NCBI GenBank assembly: GCA_016521575.1
Contig: JAEKDP010000004.1
Coordinates: 124,001-188,000 of the forward strand
Length of the DNA: 64,000 nucleotides
From: Rhodobacteraceae bacterium F11138
Lineage (GTDB): Bacteria > Pseudomonadota > Alphaproteobacteria > Rhodobacterales > Rhodobacteraceae
Reading direction: 5' to 3'
Every line of letters begins with the position of its first letter. Position 1 is the first letter of the stretch. The translations under genes and the position numbers were made by a program. The notes under the pieces were generated by a model. It was not told where the DNA came from. It was given only the letters and a program-made list of their open reading frames with translations, and did not search any database. Of the stretch, positions 53,714 to 62,765 are shown piece by piece.

Positions 53714-54948
53714 TACAGCGACGCCGCTTTCTTGACCGCCACACCGCCCTTGAGAATGAGCGGCATATGCGCGCCCTGCTCTGTGAGCAGCCCCAGATCG
53801 TCGAGCGGGTTGCCGTCGACCGCGATGATATCCGCGTGCGCGCCGGGTGCAATGGTGCCGATCTGGCCTTCCATCCGCAGAACCCTGGCCGCGTCCACCG
53901 TGGCGGAACGGATCACGGCATCCGCCGGGATATAGCGCCCGCGCAGGGTGAATTCGCCCGATTGTTCGACCTGCATCCCGCCCAGAAGATCCGAGCCATA
54001 CCCCATGACGACACCCGCCGCGTGCATTTTCTCAAGCCGTTCAAGCCCTTGCTCGCGCACATCCGAGACCTTGGCGACGGATTCTGCCGGCAGGCCGAAC
54101 TCGGCACCTTTGCGGGCGAGCAGATCATAGGTGATGTTGGTGGGCACCACGGGAATGGACTCTTTCGCGACGCGCGCGATGGTCGCGTCCGAGATGAGAT
54201 TTCCATGCTCGATACATTCGAAACCACAATCCAGCGCCCGCACGATCGCCGCATCCGAATAAAGATGCCCGGTTGCATAGGTGCCGAAACTCTTCGCAAT
54301 CTCGACCAGCGCCTTCAGCTCATCGATCGAGAACACGAGATAGCCAATCGGGTCGGAAGGCGATGACACGCCCCCATCCGCCATCACCTTGACGAACTGG
54401 GCCCCGTTTTTGATTTCCTCCCGTGCGGCGCGTTGCACCTCGGGAACGCCATCGCAGATACGGCCCATGGCCCCCAGGCTCTGATCGTACCAGGCGGCTG
54501 TCTTGTTGTCATAGGGGCCGCGATAGTCGGTATGCCCACCGGTCTGCGACAACGCCTTGCCGCAGATCACCAGCCGCGGGCCCACGAAAGCACCTTCTTC
54601 AAGCGCCACCTGCAAGCCACGGTCGGCGCCGCCCAGATCGCGCACGGTGGTAAATCCGCGCATCAGCATATTGCGCATCAACACGCTGCTGCGGGCCGCG
54701 ATCAGCGAGGACGGCAACGCCGCGTTCAGCCCCAGGTCCGCCGTCGTCGCGATGACGTGAACATGGCAGTCGATCAAACCCGGCATGACGGTCAGGCCGT
54801 CGAGATCAAGCACCTCGTCCGTGGACGCCGTGACCCCGGGACCGGCATCACGGATCATTCCATCTTCGATCACGATACCCATGGGATCGGTCGGTTCCGG
54901 CGCCGTCCCGTCAACGATCCGGGCATTTCTGAGAAGTTTTACGCTCAT
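53713..54948 (-). CDS. Metal-dependent amidohydrolase (imidazolonepropionase/prolidase-like), 411 aa
   Basis: The protein has the amidohydrolase-superfamily layout: VMPGLIDCHVHV with the HxH metal ligands (His62, His64), FVKVMADGG with a lysine placed to carry the bridging carbamate, YATGHLYSD and CIEHGNLIS with further metal histidines, and GYGSDLLGG with the catalytic aspartate. The closest general type is COG1228 enzymes that cleave cyclic amides or dipeptides. It lies second in the operon after the amidase-like gene and before the transporter. The specific substrate cannot be read from sequence. Confidence 0.87.
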   Translation of the reverse strand: MSVKLLRNARIVDGTAPEPTDPMGIVIEDGMIRDAGPGVTASTDEVLDLDGLTVMPGLIDCHVHVIATTADLGLNAALPSSLIAARSSVLMRNMLMRGFTTVRDLGGADRGLQVALEEGAFVGPRLVICGKALSQTGGHTDYRGPYDNKTAAWYDQSLGAMGRICDGVPEVQRAAREEIKNGAQFVKVMADGGVSSPSDPIGYLVFSIDELKALVEIAKSFGTYATGHLYSDAAIVRALDCGFECIEHGNLISDATIARVAKESIPVVPTNITYDLLARKGAEFGLPAESVAKVSDVREQGLERLEKMHAAGVVMGYGSDLLGGMQVEQSGEFTLRGRYIPADAVIRSATVDAARVLRMEGQIGTIAPGAHADIIAVDGNPLDDLGLLTEQGAHMPLILKGGVAVKKAASL

Positions 54949-55006
54949 ATCGGCTCACATTCCTGGGTTGTGATGGATCCGGGATCCATCCTCTTGCGGG
55001 CTGCCG

Positions 55007-55651
55007 TCACGCGTCGGCCTGTGTCTTGTGCCAGCTTTCCAGGTAGTCCAGCGTATATTGCAAATCGACCACGTCTACATAACGCCGGCCGAGATCGCGC
55101 AGATTGTCGCGATGCGGCTGCTCTTCGATGTCTCCGACGCAATCTTCGGGCACCAGGGTCCGGTACCGATGGCTGAACGAATCGATAGAGCTGGCCCGGA
55201 TGCAGCCACTGGTGTTGCAACCGGTGATGATGACGGTGTCGACCCGTTCTTTTGCAAAGAAGTCGGCGACATCGGTTCCGAAAAAGATTGAGGGGCCTTT
55301 CTTGCAGACAAGAAGATCATAGGCCGGATCGTAGATCCGGGGATCCAGCTCAACGCTTGGATGATCGTGCCGAAACGTTTCGCGCACCGCGGTGATCTTC
55401 CAGTAAGGCATCTCGCGTTCGTTCATATAGGCGGTGTTGCAATTCGCGACCGGCACATCGAATTTACGAGCGATCTTCAGCAGCTTCTCGGTGTTTTCCA
55501 GCGCCCGCATCACGAGCGGCGCCCCACCCAGCGCATATTGCGATTCCGTAAAGCCTTTCTGAAAATCCACGACCACGATGCCAGGCTTGAAGCCGGTTCC
55601 TACCGGAATTTCGCCATAGCTTCGCTGTTTGTAATCATCCTGTCCCGACAT
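55007..55651 (-). CDS. Isochorismatase-family cysteine hydrolase (N-carbamoylsarcosine amidase-like), 214 aa
   Basis: The catalytic triad of the family is visible: Asp29 in GIVVVDFQKGF, the lysine in LVCKKGPSIFFGTD, and the cysteine in VIITGCNTSGCIRAS. The preceding cis-peptide region and the conserved SIDSFSHRYRTLVPEDCVGD fit N-carbamoylsarcosine amidase or maleamate amidase-type enzymes, which release ammonia (and CO2) from amides. It is the first gene of the TRAP operon and begins about 45 bp from a large dyad. Confidence 0.88.
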   Translation of the reverse strand: MSGQDDYKQRSYGEIPVGTGFKPGIVVVDFQKGFTESQYALGGAPLVMRALENTEKLLKIARKFDVPVANCNTAYMNEREMPYWKITAVRETFRHDHPSVELDPRIYDPAYDLLVCKKGPSIFFGTDVADFFAKERVDTVIITGCNTSGCIRASSIDSFSHRYRTLVPEDCVGDIEEQPHRDNLRDLGRRYVDVVDLQYTLDYLESWHKTQADA

Positions 55652-55683
55652 GCCTGCGCCCTCCTGTCATTTGCGGCAACAGG

Positions 55684-55727
55684 ATGCCAAGCGATAAAAA
55701 AACAGTCAAGACTGTTTTTTATGGCAT
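55684..55727. promoter_or_regulatory. Large dyad ahead of the TRAP/amidase operon, candidate TetR operator
   Basis: AAAAAACAGTC at 55697-55707 and GACTGTTTTTT at 55710-55720 form a perfect 11-bp inverted repeat around AA. An outer pair ATGCCA (55684) and TGGCAT (55722) extends the symmetry. It lies about 45 bp upstream of the amidase start; the T-rich arm could also act as a terminator hairpin for the truncated FAD gene. Confidence 0.6.
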
Positions 55728-56011
55728 ACCAAAGAAGGCTTCCAGTGGGCCACACGATACGCATCCAGCGGCAGCAAGAAAAATGGTATGGCGCGGATCG
55801 TTTTCGTCGCATTGCCTGTGTTTTCCAACGCGACGCCCAACGGGTATTCGGCAACCGTCTCAAAAATGGACAGCTGTGTCGCCAGGGTCAAACCCGCAGA
55901 TCCGCAGCCAACAATGACAACATCTGCGACAGATGAACGTGCGTGGGTACGCGTTTCGATGCCATCTGCAGCCTGTTTGCTGTCAGGATCGCCGATCCGG
56001 CGGGATATCAT
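55706..56011 (-). pseudogene. N-terminal remnant of an FAD-dependent monooxygenase gene
   Basis: The frame starts by ATGA overlap with the Crp/Fnr-type gene and encodes RIGDPDSKQAADGIETRT followed by ADVVIVGCGSAGLTLATQLS, the FAD-binding glycine motif and lead-in typical of phenol 2-monooxygenase-like flavoproteins. About 50 residues in, similarity ends and the frame stops inside the operator dyad. Intact relatives have 400-600 residues, so most of the gene is lost. Confidence 0.55.
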
Positions 56012-56724
56012 CGTCCTCCTGATCCGTAGGTTTCAATTTCCGGCACCGTGGGCAGGACTGCCCGCAGGCAAACCGGGTTGTATGCGATCCGGCCGTATCG
56101 GCGGCTGACCAGACCTTCCGCCTGCAACTCTTTCAGCGCACCGCCGATGGTGTTGCGTGTCAGCCCAGCCATCTCGGCAAGATCCGCCTGGGTGCAGTCT
56201 ATTTCGATTTCGGCGTCGAAAGTCGCCTCAAAGCTGGCAAGCCGGATGAGGGTTGCCAGAAGCCGTGTACGCACGTCACGCTGTAGGGCCGTGACCGCGA
56301 ACAACAGCGCATTGTCGAGATGCTCGGCGTTCAGCTCGCCCAGGCGACGCCACAAGACAGGGTCTTGCCGGGCGATCTGCTCTATCTTGTGGCCCGGCAC
56401 GAAAAGCAAAACCACTTCGGTGCGCGCCCGGACTTCGGCACGGCGTTCGGACCGGGTGATCGCCGCGACGTCGCCCGCCCACCATCCTGGGCGCGCAATA
56501 AAGCCGAGAAACGGGTTGAATGCGCCGGCTGTGGTGAACACGTCCAGATACCCGTCCACCAGACAGTGCAGACCGCCAGGCGGGTCCCCCAGACCATAAA
56601 CGTTCTCACCGGGTGTGCGCATCTGCAGCTCTGTGGCGTCCAGAACGAGCTTTCGGAAGGTCTTTGGTTGACGGGCCAACCAGCCGACCCGATTGGCGAT
56701 TTGCCGCGCATCTTTGAGTTGCAT
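56008..56724 (-). CDS. Crp/Fnr-family transcriptional regulator
   Basis: The start at 56724 is chosen because GGAG lies about ten bases upstream; an ATG at 56769 is possible. Residues 1-120 form a cyclic-nucleotide-binding-type beta roll (PGENVYGLGDPPGGLHCLVDGYLDV; RPGWWAGDVAAI) and the C-terminal part a winged helix (DCTQADLAEMAGLTRNTIGGALKELQAEGLVSRRYGRI). No Fnr-type cysteine cluster is present. It probably once regulated the coupled FAD monooxygenase gene; it may now act on the divergent sulfatase cluster. Confidence 0.87.
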   Translation of the reverse strand: MQLKDARQIANRVGWLARQPKTFRKLVLDATELQMRTPGENVYGLGDPPGGLHCLVDGYLDVFTTAGAFNPFLGFIARPGWWAGDVAAITRSERRAEVRARTEVVLLFVPGHKIEQIARQDPVLWRRLGELNAEHLDNALLFAVTALQRDVRTRLLATLIRLASFEATFDAEIEIDCTQADLAEMAGLTRNTIGGALKELQAEGLVSRRYGRIAYNPVCLRAVLPTVPEIETYGSGGR

Positions 56725-56740
56725 CAAGAAATCTCCACAA

Positions 56741-56760
56741 AATGCATGCTGGAGTGCATT
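56741..56760. promoter_or_regulatory. Palindrome upstream of the Crp/Fnr-type gene
   Basis: AATGCA at 56741-56746 and TGCATT at 56755-56760 are inverted copies separated by 8 bp, 17 bp before the proposed start. The size fits a Crp/Fnr dimer site and may serve autoregulation. The rest of the 311-bp gap to the sulfatase start shows no gene. Confidence 0.4.
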
Positions 56761-57035
56761 CTTAGTCAAGGACTTACGCTAGGGAAGACTGAGACTGAAG
56801 ATACAACCGATTCATATGAGACATGCGGGGGATGAAACGGCTCGGGCGCATCCAGAATCCGACCGTGCCCGTCACGATCCGCCAGCCGGATCATCAACGG
56901 GACCGGATGCGCGCTGCGAATACCGTTCCAGCCCGGCACAGACAGGCGACACGCGGCGCAGCCGCAGCAAAATGCAGCCATCGCCGACGGGCGAGAGCCA
57001 TCGGAAAAACGCAAACCAGCGAAGGAAGATATTCC

Positions 57036-59483
57036 ATGAAACGCCCCCAAGTGCCGCCCGGACGGCATGCAAACGCCCGGCGCTCTGCAGACCTCAGCCC
57101 CGGCACGCGCGGATTTGACACCGATGGGCTGCCGGGTATGGCATGGCTTCGGCGCATGTCGATGCCCACGCTCACAATCGGTCTTGTGCTTGGCGCGGGC
57201 GCCCCGGCAGTCGCGCAGGGCTGGCCGGACCGCACGAAACTGCCTCAGCCGTTGGCGCCGTTCGAGGGTGAGATCAACCGGACCTATGATCAGTCGACCT
57301 CGGACTGGCAGGAACCGATTTCCGCACCGAAAGATGCACCGAATGTCATCATCGTCATGCTCGACGATGTCGGGTTCGGACAGGCGGGCACATTCGGCGG
57401 GCTGATCCCGACGCCCGAACTGGATGAACTGGCCGCCGACGGGTTGGAATTCACCCGCTTTCACACCACCGCCATTTGTGGCCCGACGCGGGCTGCGCTG
57501 CTGACCGGACGCAATCACCACGTCGCGGGCAATGGCTTTCTGATGGAATGGGCCACGGGCTTTCCGAATTATTCGACGATGATCCCGAAAAGTACCGCGA
57601 CCATCGCCAAGGTGCTCAAGGACAACGGATATACCACCTGGTGGTATGGCAAGAACCACAATACGCCCGACTGGGAAACCACGGTGGCGGGTCCGTTCGA
57701 CCGCTGGCCCACCGGGCTGGGGTTCGATTATTTCTACGGGTTCAACGCGGGTGAAACCGACCAGTATTATCCGGTGCTTTTCGAAAACACGACGCCGGTC
57801 GAGCCAGACAAGTCACCCGAAGAAGGCTATCACCTGCTGACCGACATGACCGATCGCGCCATTGCGCGCATGAAGTTCTCGAAATCGGTCGCGCCGGAAA
57901 AGCCGTTCTTCATGTATTTCGCGCCGGGTGCGATGCACGCCCCGCATCAGGCACCCTCGGAATGGCGCGACCGTTTTGACGGTTCGTTTGACATGGGATG
58001 GGATGCCTATCGCGATCAGGTCTATCAGCGGCAGATCGACATGGGGATCATCCCCGAAGATACGCAACTGACACCCCGGCCCGACTGGGTCCCGGCATGG
58101 GACAGCCTGAGCGAGACGCAGGTCGAGGTCTATACCGCCCTGATGGAAAACTATGCCGGTTACATGGCCTTCACGGACAATGAGGTGGGCCGCCTGATGG
58201 AAGCGGCCAGAAGTCTGCCGGATGGCGACAACACCATGATCATCTATATCGTGGGTGACAACGGTGCGTCCTCCGAAGGCGGACCGGACGGGACGTTCAA
58301 CGAGATCGCGGCCCTGAACGGGATCCAGACCGAACTTGAGGACATGCTTCCGCTGATCGATTCGGTGGGGGAACCCGGGACCGAACCGCATTATCCGATG
58401 GGCTGGGCCTGGGCCGGGAACACCCCGTTCCAGTGGGTCAAGCAGGTGGCATCGCATCTGGGCGGCACGCGCAACCCGATGGTGGTCAGCTGGCCGGAAC
58501 GGATCGCGCATGACGAAACACCGCGCCAGGCCTTTCTGCACGTGATCGACGTGGTGCCCACCGTTCTGGACGCCGCCGGCATCCCGATGCCGCAGACCGT
58601 GGACGGGATCACGCAAAAGCCGCTGGAAGGCGCGTCGTTCCTGGACAGCTTTACCAATCCGGATTTCGAAGGCCGCAGTTCGCAATACTTCGAGATCCTG
58701 AGCAATCGTTCCATGTATGAGGACGGCTGGAAGGCGAACGCGCAGCACACGCTGCCGTGGCGGCAGGATCTGGCACCGGGCAACTGGGACCAAGACCAAT
58801 GGGAGCTGTACTATCTGCCCGACGACTTCTCCGAGGCGAACAACCTTGCCGAAGACAATCCGGAGAAGCTGAAGGAACTGAAATCAAAGTTCGACGAAGC
58901 CGCCGCCCGGTTCGGTGTCCTGCCTCTGGATGACCGGGGGGCCGGACGCCTTGCGGTTCCCAAGCCGCTGCCGCCGGGCGCGACACCGGATGCGCATGTC
59001 TTCACCTACTATCCCGGCGCGGTTCGCATCCCGGAAAGCGCGGCTCCGCCGCTGAAGAACAACGCCTGGACAATGACCGCCAGGATTTCGGCCAATGAAG
59101 ACACCGAAGGGGTCGTGGCCGCCATCGGCGGGCTGGCGGCGGGTCTGACGCTTTATCTTGAGGACGGCGTGCCGGTGTTCGACTACAACTACTTCGGCGA
59201 CCATCTGAAACTGTCGGGCAACGCCCCGGTCAGCGGCGAAGCCGAGATCATCGTCGACTTCGCCTATGAAGGCGGCGATGCACCCGGCGCGGGCGCCACG
59301 GTGACGCTGTCCATCGACGGCACCCAGGTCGCGCAGGACCGGCTGGAGGCATCGGTTCCGGGCCGCTTCGGCATCGACACTTTCGGCATCGGCGAAGACC
59401 CGGGACAGCCCGTGACCCACGACTATGATCCGCCCTTTGCCTACACGGGTCTCATCGAAGAGGTGGAGATCGAAATCAAGTAA
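57036..59483 (+). CDS. Arylsulfatase-family enzyme with formylglycine motif, 815 aa
   Basis: The start at 57036 follows GAAGGAAGA. After about 40 residues comes a hydrophobic stretch ([20 protein letters not shown]) resembling a signal peptide, so an ATG at 57138 may be the true start. The sulfatase core has [17 protein letters not shown] with metal aspartates, the formylglycine motif at Cys148 ([13 protein letters not shown]), WYGKNHNTP and [14 protein letters not shown]. The C-terminal 200 residues add a beta-rich domain. Cys148 must be converted by a formylglycine-generating enzyme not in this window. It would cleave sulfate esters in the periplasm. Confidence 0.88.
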   Translation: MKRPQVPPGRHANARRSADLSPGTRGFDTDGLPGMAWLRRMSMPTLTIGLVLGAGAPAVAQGWPDRTKLPQPLAPFEGEINRTYDQSTSDWQEPISAPKDAPNVIIVMLDDVGFGQAGTFGGLIPTPELDELAADGLEFTRFHTTAICGPTRAALLTGRNHHVAGNGFLMEWATGFPNYSTMIPKSTATIAKVLKDNGYTTWWYGKNHNTPDWETTVAGPFDRWPTGLGFDYFYGFNAGETDQYYPVLFENTTPVEPDKSPEEGYHLLTDMTDRAIARMKFSKSVAPEKPFFMYFAPGAMHAPHQAPSEWRDRFDGSFDMGWDAYRDQVYQRQIDMGIIPEDTQLTPRPDWVPAWDSLSETQVEVYTALMENYAGYMAFTDNEVGRLMEAARSLPDGDNTMIIYIVGDNGASSEGGPDGTFNEIAALNGIQTELEDMLPLIDSVGEPGTEPHYPMGWAWAGNTPFQWVKQVASHLGGTRNPMVVSWPERIAHDETPRQAFLHVIDVVPTVLDAAGIPMPQTVDGITQKPLEGASFLDSFTNPDFEGRSSQYFEILSNRSMYEDGWKANAQHTLPWRQDLAPGNWDQDQWELYYLPDDFSEANNLAEDNPEKLKELKSKFDEAAARFGVLPLDDRGAGRLAVPKPLPPGATPDAHVFTYYPGAVRIPESAAPPLKNNAWTMTARISANEDTEGVVAAIGGLAAGLTLYLEDGVPVFDYNYFGDHLKLSGNAPVSGEAEIIVDFAYEGGDAPGAGATVTLSIDGTQVAQDRLEASVPGRFGIDTFGIGEDPGQPVTHDYDPPFAYTGLIEEVEIEIK

Positions 59484-59564
59484 ATCCGGAACGGGGGTGA
59501 ATGGCGCCGGCTGGCGCATGTTCGCCCTCGTTTTCAGTGAACCAAGTATAACAAGGACCACCCC

Positions 59565-60344
59565 ATGAAACCCAATTATGGAGCCGCCATCGCGGCGCTT
59601 TGCGCAGTGGGCTGCACCGTCAGCGCGGCAAATGCGCAGGACTCGCTGGCCCAGGCCAACAACCCGCTGGCCAACACCAAGGCGCTGAATTTTCAGAACC
59701 AGTATTTCGGCGAATTGTCCGGGCTGGATGAAGACGCCAATCAGTTTTACCTGCGCTATGCCCAGCCGTTTTCCGCTTTTGGCGGTAACTGGCTGATGCG
59801 GGCGACACTGCCGGTCAATACACTGCCGCAGGCCGGAGGCGGCCATGAGACGGGGATCGGCGATTTCAACGTTTTCGCTGCCTACCTGTTCGACATGGGC
59901 AATCCCGCGATCAGCTTTGGCATCGGGCCACAGATTTCGATGCCGACGGCAACGGACGATGCGCTGGGTTCCGAAAAATGGTCGCTGGGCTTTGCAAACG
60001 TCTTGTTCAACGCGACGAACCCGAAATTCCAGTGGGGCTATCTGTTGACCTGGCAGACCAGCGTTGCGGGCAATGATGACCGTGCGGATGTGAATATCGG
60101 CGCTTTTCAACCGTTCGGCATGTATCAGCTTGGACAGGGCTGGTATCTGCGGTCAACCGGCGTCTGGACCTATGATTTCGAGACCGACAGCTATGCTGTG
60201 CCTATCGGCCTTGGCATCGGCAAGGTGACACAGACCGACCGCGCAATCATCAACGCCTTTATCGAACCGCAATATTCGATTGCGACCGGAGGCGATGGAC
60301 AACCCGAATGGGGCATCTTTGCCGGCATCAACTTTCAGTTCTGA
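59565..60344 (+). CDS. Predicted outer-membrane beta-barrel protein (neuromedin U/meta-pathway type), 259 aa
   Basis: A signal peptide (MKPNYGAAIAALCAVGCTVSAANA) is followed by alternating amphipathic strands (NFQNQYFGELSG; NQFYLRYAQPFSAFGGNWLMRATLPVNT split by turns; GIGDFNVFAAYLF) and the terminal residue is phenylalanine, as in outer-membrane barrels. The pattern recalls proteins annotated as neuromedin U or outer-membrane aromatic-pathway transporters. It lies 81 bp after the sulfatase gene and before a DUF1254 gene. It may bring substrate to the periplasm. Confidence 0.7.
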   Translation: MKPNYGAAIAALCAVGCTVSAANAQDSLAQANNPLANTKALNFQNQYFGELSGLDEDANQFYLRYAQPFSAFGGNWLMRATLPVNTLPQAGGGHETGIGDFNVFAAYLFDMGNPAISFGIGPQISMPTATDDALGSEKWSLGFANVLFNATNPKFQWGYLLTWQTSVAGNDDRADVNIGAFQPFGMYQLGQGWYLRSTGVWTYDFETDSYAVPIGLGIGKVTQTDRAIINAFIEPQYSIATGGDGQPEWGIFAGINFQF

Positions 60345-60448
60345 CAAGCCGGGGAAATACTTGAAAACCCGCTTTGCGATCTCTCGTGCGGCGGCCCGCA
60401 TCCGCGCCGCCAGCACACAACCCGAACGACTCTGAAAGGAGACATCCC

Positions 60449-61900
60449 ATGCTGAAACATATCACCGCGACCGCCTCGACCCTGGCGTTGCTTGCCGGTG
60501 TGCCGGCAATGGCGCAGCAGGCCCCCCTGTTTTCGGACCTGTCGATGCCGAACCCCCAAGCCACCCCGCACCCGGAATACGTGCGCATGCTTGCCCGCCA
60601 AGCCTATATATGGGGATGGCCGATGGTGAACATGCAGAACCGACATGATCAGATCACCCAGGCCCCCGAGCCAGGATTGCTGGGGGGCATTCTGCCCGTC
60701 GCGCCGCAAGGTCAGATCGCAATGCTGAGCGATTATATCCTGCCGTCGGAAACCTTTGTGACCTGCCCCAACCAGGATGTCGTCTACGGTCTTGGCTTCT
60801 TTGATCTCGACGAACAGCCGGTCATCGTCCAGGTGCCGGATTTCGGCGATCGCTTCTGGGTTTATGCGCTGTATGATGCGCGCACCGATCAGTTTGGCGA
60901 GCTTGGCAAACCCTATGGCACCAAACCCGGGTTTTACATGCTCGTCGGCCCGAACTGGGATGGTGAAACGCCCGAAGGTGTTACGGATGTCATCCGCTCG
61001 TCAACCGCGCTGGCCAACACCATCCCACGCGTCTTCAAGGACGACACGCCGAAAGACGGTGAAGCCGTACAGGCGCTGATCGACCAGGTGGTCGTCTATC
61101 CGCTGGATCAGTTCGACGGCACCATGAAAACCATCGACTGGAGCGATCTGCCCGAGATTCCCAACCCCAGCGCCGATACGGGCGGCGGTGAAACCCAGTG
61201 GGTCGTCCCCGAGAAGTTCTTTGACCAGTTCGGCAAGGTGCTGGAAACCGTGGCCCCCCTGCCCGGCGAAGACGCCATGTACGCGCAATTCAAATGGCTG
61301 CTGGACGTCGCCGCGCAGAACGAGGACTTGAAACAGGCCATTGTCGAAGAAGCGGTCCAGGCCGAAAAGGAAATCATCAAACCGTTCTTCCGCTGGGAAC
61401 ATAACGGCAAGCCGGCTGGAAACGGCTGGAACCGATCGGTGAACAATGCCGATTGGGGCGTGGACTATTTCGACCGGACCGGTACAGCCAAGTCGAACAT
61501 GTTCGACAACCGCCCAAGCGAAACGCAGTACTATTACACCGATTACGACGTTGACGGGAACCAGCTTGACGGCGCGCATGGCTATACGGTCACCTTTGCC
61601 GCTGGGCAGGAACCGCCCGTTGACGGATTCTGGTCGCTGACACTCTACAATGACAAACATCTGTTCGCCCCAAACGAACTGGATCGCTATTCGCTCGGCA
61701 CCAAGAGCAAGAACATGCAGCGCAACGAGGATGGTTCCCTGACGATCCATGTCGGCCATGCATCGCCGGGCGAAAACCTTGAAAGCAACTGGCTGCCCGC
61801 ACCTGACGGCGAGTTCTCACTCTATATCCGCGCCTATTGGGGGCAAGAACCCATCACCGACGGCACCTGGCAACCACCGGCCATCAAAGCGGCGGGCTAA
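60449..61900 (+). CDS. DUF1254/DUF1214 domain secreted protein, 483 aa
   Basis: The start at 60449 follows AAAGGAGA. A signal peptide ([22 protein letters not shown]) precedes a DUF1254 domain ([41 protein letters not shown]) and a C-terminal DUF1214 domain ([40 protein letters not shown]). These proteins are periplasmic and of unknown function. The set sulfatase, barrel protein, DUF1254 protein suggests a joint role in handling a sulfated or hydrophobic compound; this is inferred from order. A clear terminator follows. Confidence 0.88.
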   Translation: MLKHITATASTLALLAGVPAMAQQAPLFSDLSMPNPQATPHPEYVRMLARQAYIWGWPMVNMQNRHDQITQAPEPGLLGGILPVAPQGQIAMLSDYILPSETFVTCPNQDVVYGLGFFDLDEQPVIVQVPDFGDRFWVYALYDARTDQFGELGKPYGTKPGFYMLVGPNWDGETPEGVTDVIRSSTALANTIPRVFKDDTPKDGEAVQALIDQVVVYPLDQFDGTMKTIDWSDLPEIPNPSADTGGGETQWVVPEKFFDQFGKVLETVAPLPGEDAMYAQFKWLLDVAAQNEDLKQAIVEEAVQAEKEIIKPFFRWEHNGKPAGNGWNRSVNNADWGVDYFDRTGTAKSNMFDNRPSETQYYYTDYDVDGNQLDGAHGYTVTFAAGQEPPVDGFWSLTLYNDKHLFAPNELDRYSLGTKSKNMQRNEDGSLTIHVGHASPGENLESNWLPAPDGEFSLYIRAYWGQEPITDGTWQPPAIKAAG

Positions 61901-61928
61901 ACCGCCGCGCGTGGCTGCACAAAGCACT

Positions 61929-61952
61929 CTGGCGCGGCTCGAACCGCGCCAG
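61929..61952 (+). terminator. Terminator after the DUF1254 gene
   Basis: CTGGCGCGG at 61929-61937 pairs with CCGCGCCAG at 61944-61952 around CTCGAA, followed by TTT. It ends the sulfatase transcript and marks the edge of the mobile-element debris. Confidence 0.75.
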
Positions 61953-61965
61953 TTTCACCAGCAAC

Positions 61966-62200
61966 TGTACCGTCCCGGGTTTGCCGGAGAGTTTGTGGTT
62001 CAATGATTGGGCTGCTTTTTCGGCATTGTTCAAGATTGCGTAGAATACTCCTCTGCTTGGTTCGGCGTCACGTATCCGATGGTGCTGTGCAGGCGCGTCT
62101 TGTTGTACCAGCCGACCCATTCGAGGGTTTACCATTCGAGTTGACCAACGGATTCCCACGGGCCGGAGAACGTGATGGCCTCGGTCTTGAACATGCCTGA
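61966..62200 (-). mobile_element. IS3-family insertion sequence remnant (transposase OrfB 3' end)
   Basis: On the minus strand, from 62194 to 62030, the frame reads MFKTEAITFSGPWESVGQLEW, a TAA at 62129-62131, then TLEWVGWYNKTRLHSTIGYV and TPNQAEEYSTQS. This is the C-terminal end of an IS3-type OrfB transposase (the family's GPW...LEWVxWYN...RLHSTIGY), broken by one in-frame stop. TGTACCGTCCCGGG at 61966 is a plausible IS end. The upstream two thirds of the element are missing, so it cannot transpose by itself. Confidence 0.7.
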
Positions 62201-62470
62201 CGTCAGCACCCACCTGTGAACGTGACGCGGGGCTACCTCCCGCGCAACGGTCATCCAGAAATGGCGCAAGTCTCCCGGCTTCGTCAGAGGCAGTTTGTCC
62301 AGCACATCCAAGTGCTCCTCCTTGCGCTGCGCAGGACGCGCGACGGGAACACCCATTCGCAATCATCATAGCGAATTTCGTGAAGGCGTTTATACAACCT
62401 GACCACATCGTCCGCTAGTCCTTGTAATCGCCTTCGCGTTACAAGGTTCATGTTATGTTCTAACCGCACT
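62200..62470 (-). pseudogene. Frameshifted C-terminal remnant of a tyrosine recombinase (integrase)
   Basis: Two minus-strand frames together read DDCEWVFPSR (near 62355) and, shifted, EEHLDVLDKLPLTKPGDLRHFWMTVARE (62240-62300), which resembles the region before and including the H-x-L-R box of phage-type integrases. The frameshift and lack of the N-terminal half show that it is dead. The IS3 remnant cuts off its end. Similarity is short, so the call is tentative. Confidence 0.45.
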
Positions 62471-62551
62471 CAAACCCAACCACAGATTGCGCAAGCACCT
62501 CATTTCATTGAGGTAATTGCTTTGGAATTCGGTGTTTAGCTGGTGTTTTAA

Positions 62552-62600
62552 TGGTGCCCCCACACGGACTCGAACCGCGGACCTACTGATTACAAATCAG
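62552..62600 (-). tRNA. 3' fragment of tRNA-Thr(UGU), probable attachment site of the adjacent element
   Basis: Read on the minus strand, 62600-62552 gives the anticodon arm GCTGA-TTTGTAA-TCAGT with anticodon TGT, the variable loop, a T arm (CGCGG-TTCGAGT-CCGTG) and the 3' acceptor strand ending in GGGGGC-A-CCA. The 5' acceptor strand and D arm are absent: sequence beyond 62600 is unrelated. It is therefore not a working gene. Its break within the anticodon stem region and the integrase gene 166 bp away fit an att core left by site-specific integration. Confidence 0.8.
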
Positions 62601-62667
62601 CCACCAAGATTTATTCAACAAGTCCAGCTTGGTGCGGTTTCATAGCAAAAACAATATTTTACCACCT

Positions 62668-62748
62668 TTTTCAAACGATAATCAGTTGGTTGATTATCCA
62701 TGTTGATCCGTCTAAGTGTTGCGTAGCGTTTGAAAATACGTTTGAAAA
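62668..62748. repeat. Cluster of CGTTTGAAAA repeats and a hairpin between att core and integrase
   Basis: CGTTTGAAAA occurs inverted at 62668-62677 and twice directly at 62727-62736 and 62739-62748 (12-bp period). Between them GATAATCA at 62677-62684 and TGATTATC at 62691-62698 form an 8-bp inverted repeat. Arrays of short sites in this place are typical arm-type sites for integrase or operators of its regulator. Confidence 0.6.
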
Positions 62749-62765
62749 AGAGACGGAGATTGCCC

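Noticed and set aside
62552-62600. A functional tRNA-Thr gene
   Set aside because: The D arm and 5' acceptor strand are absent; sequence after the anticodon arm is unrelated.
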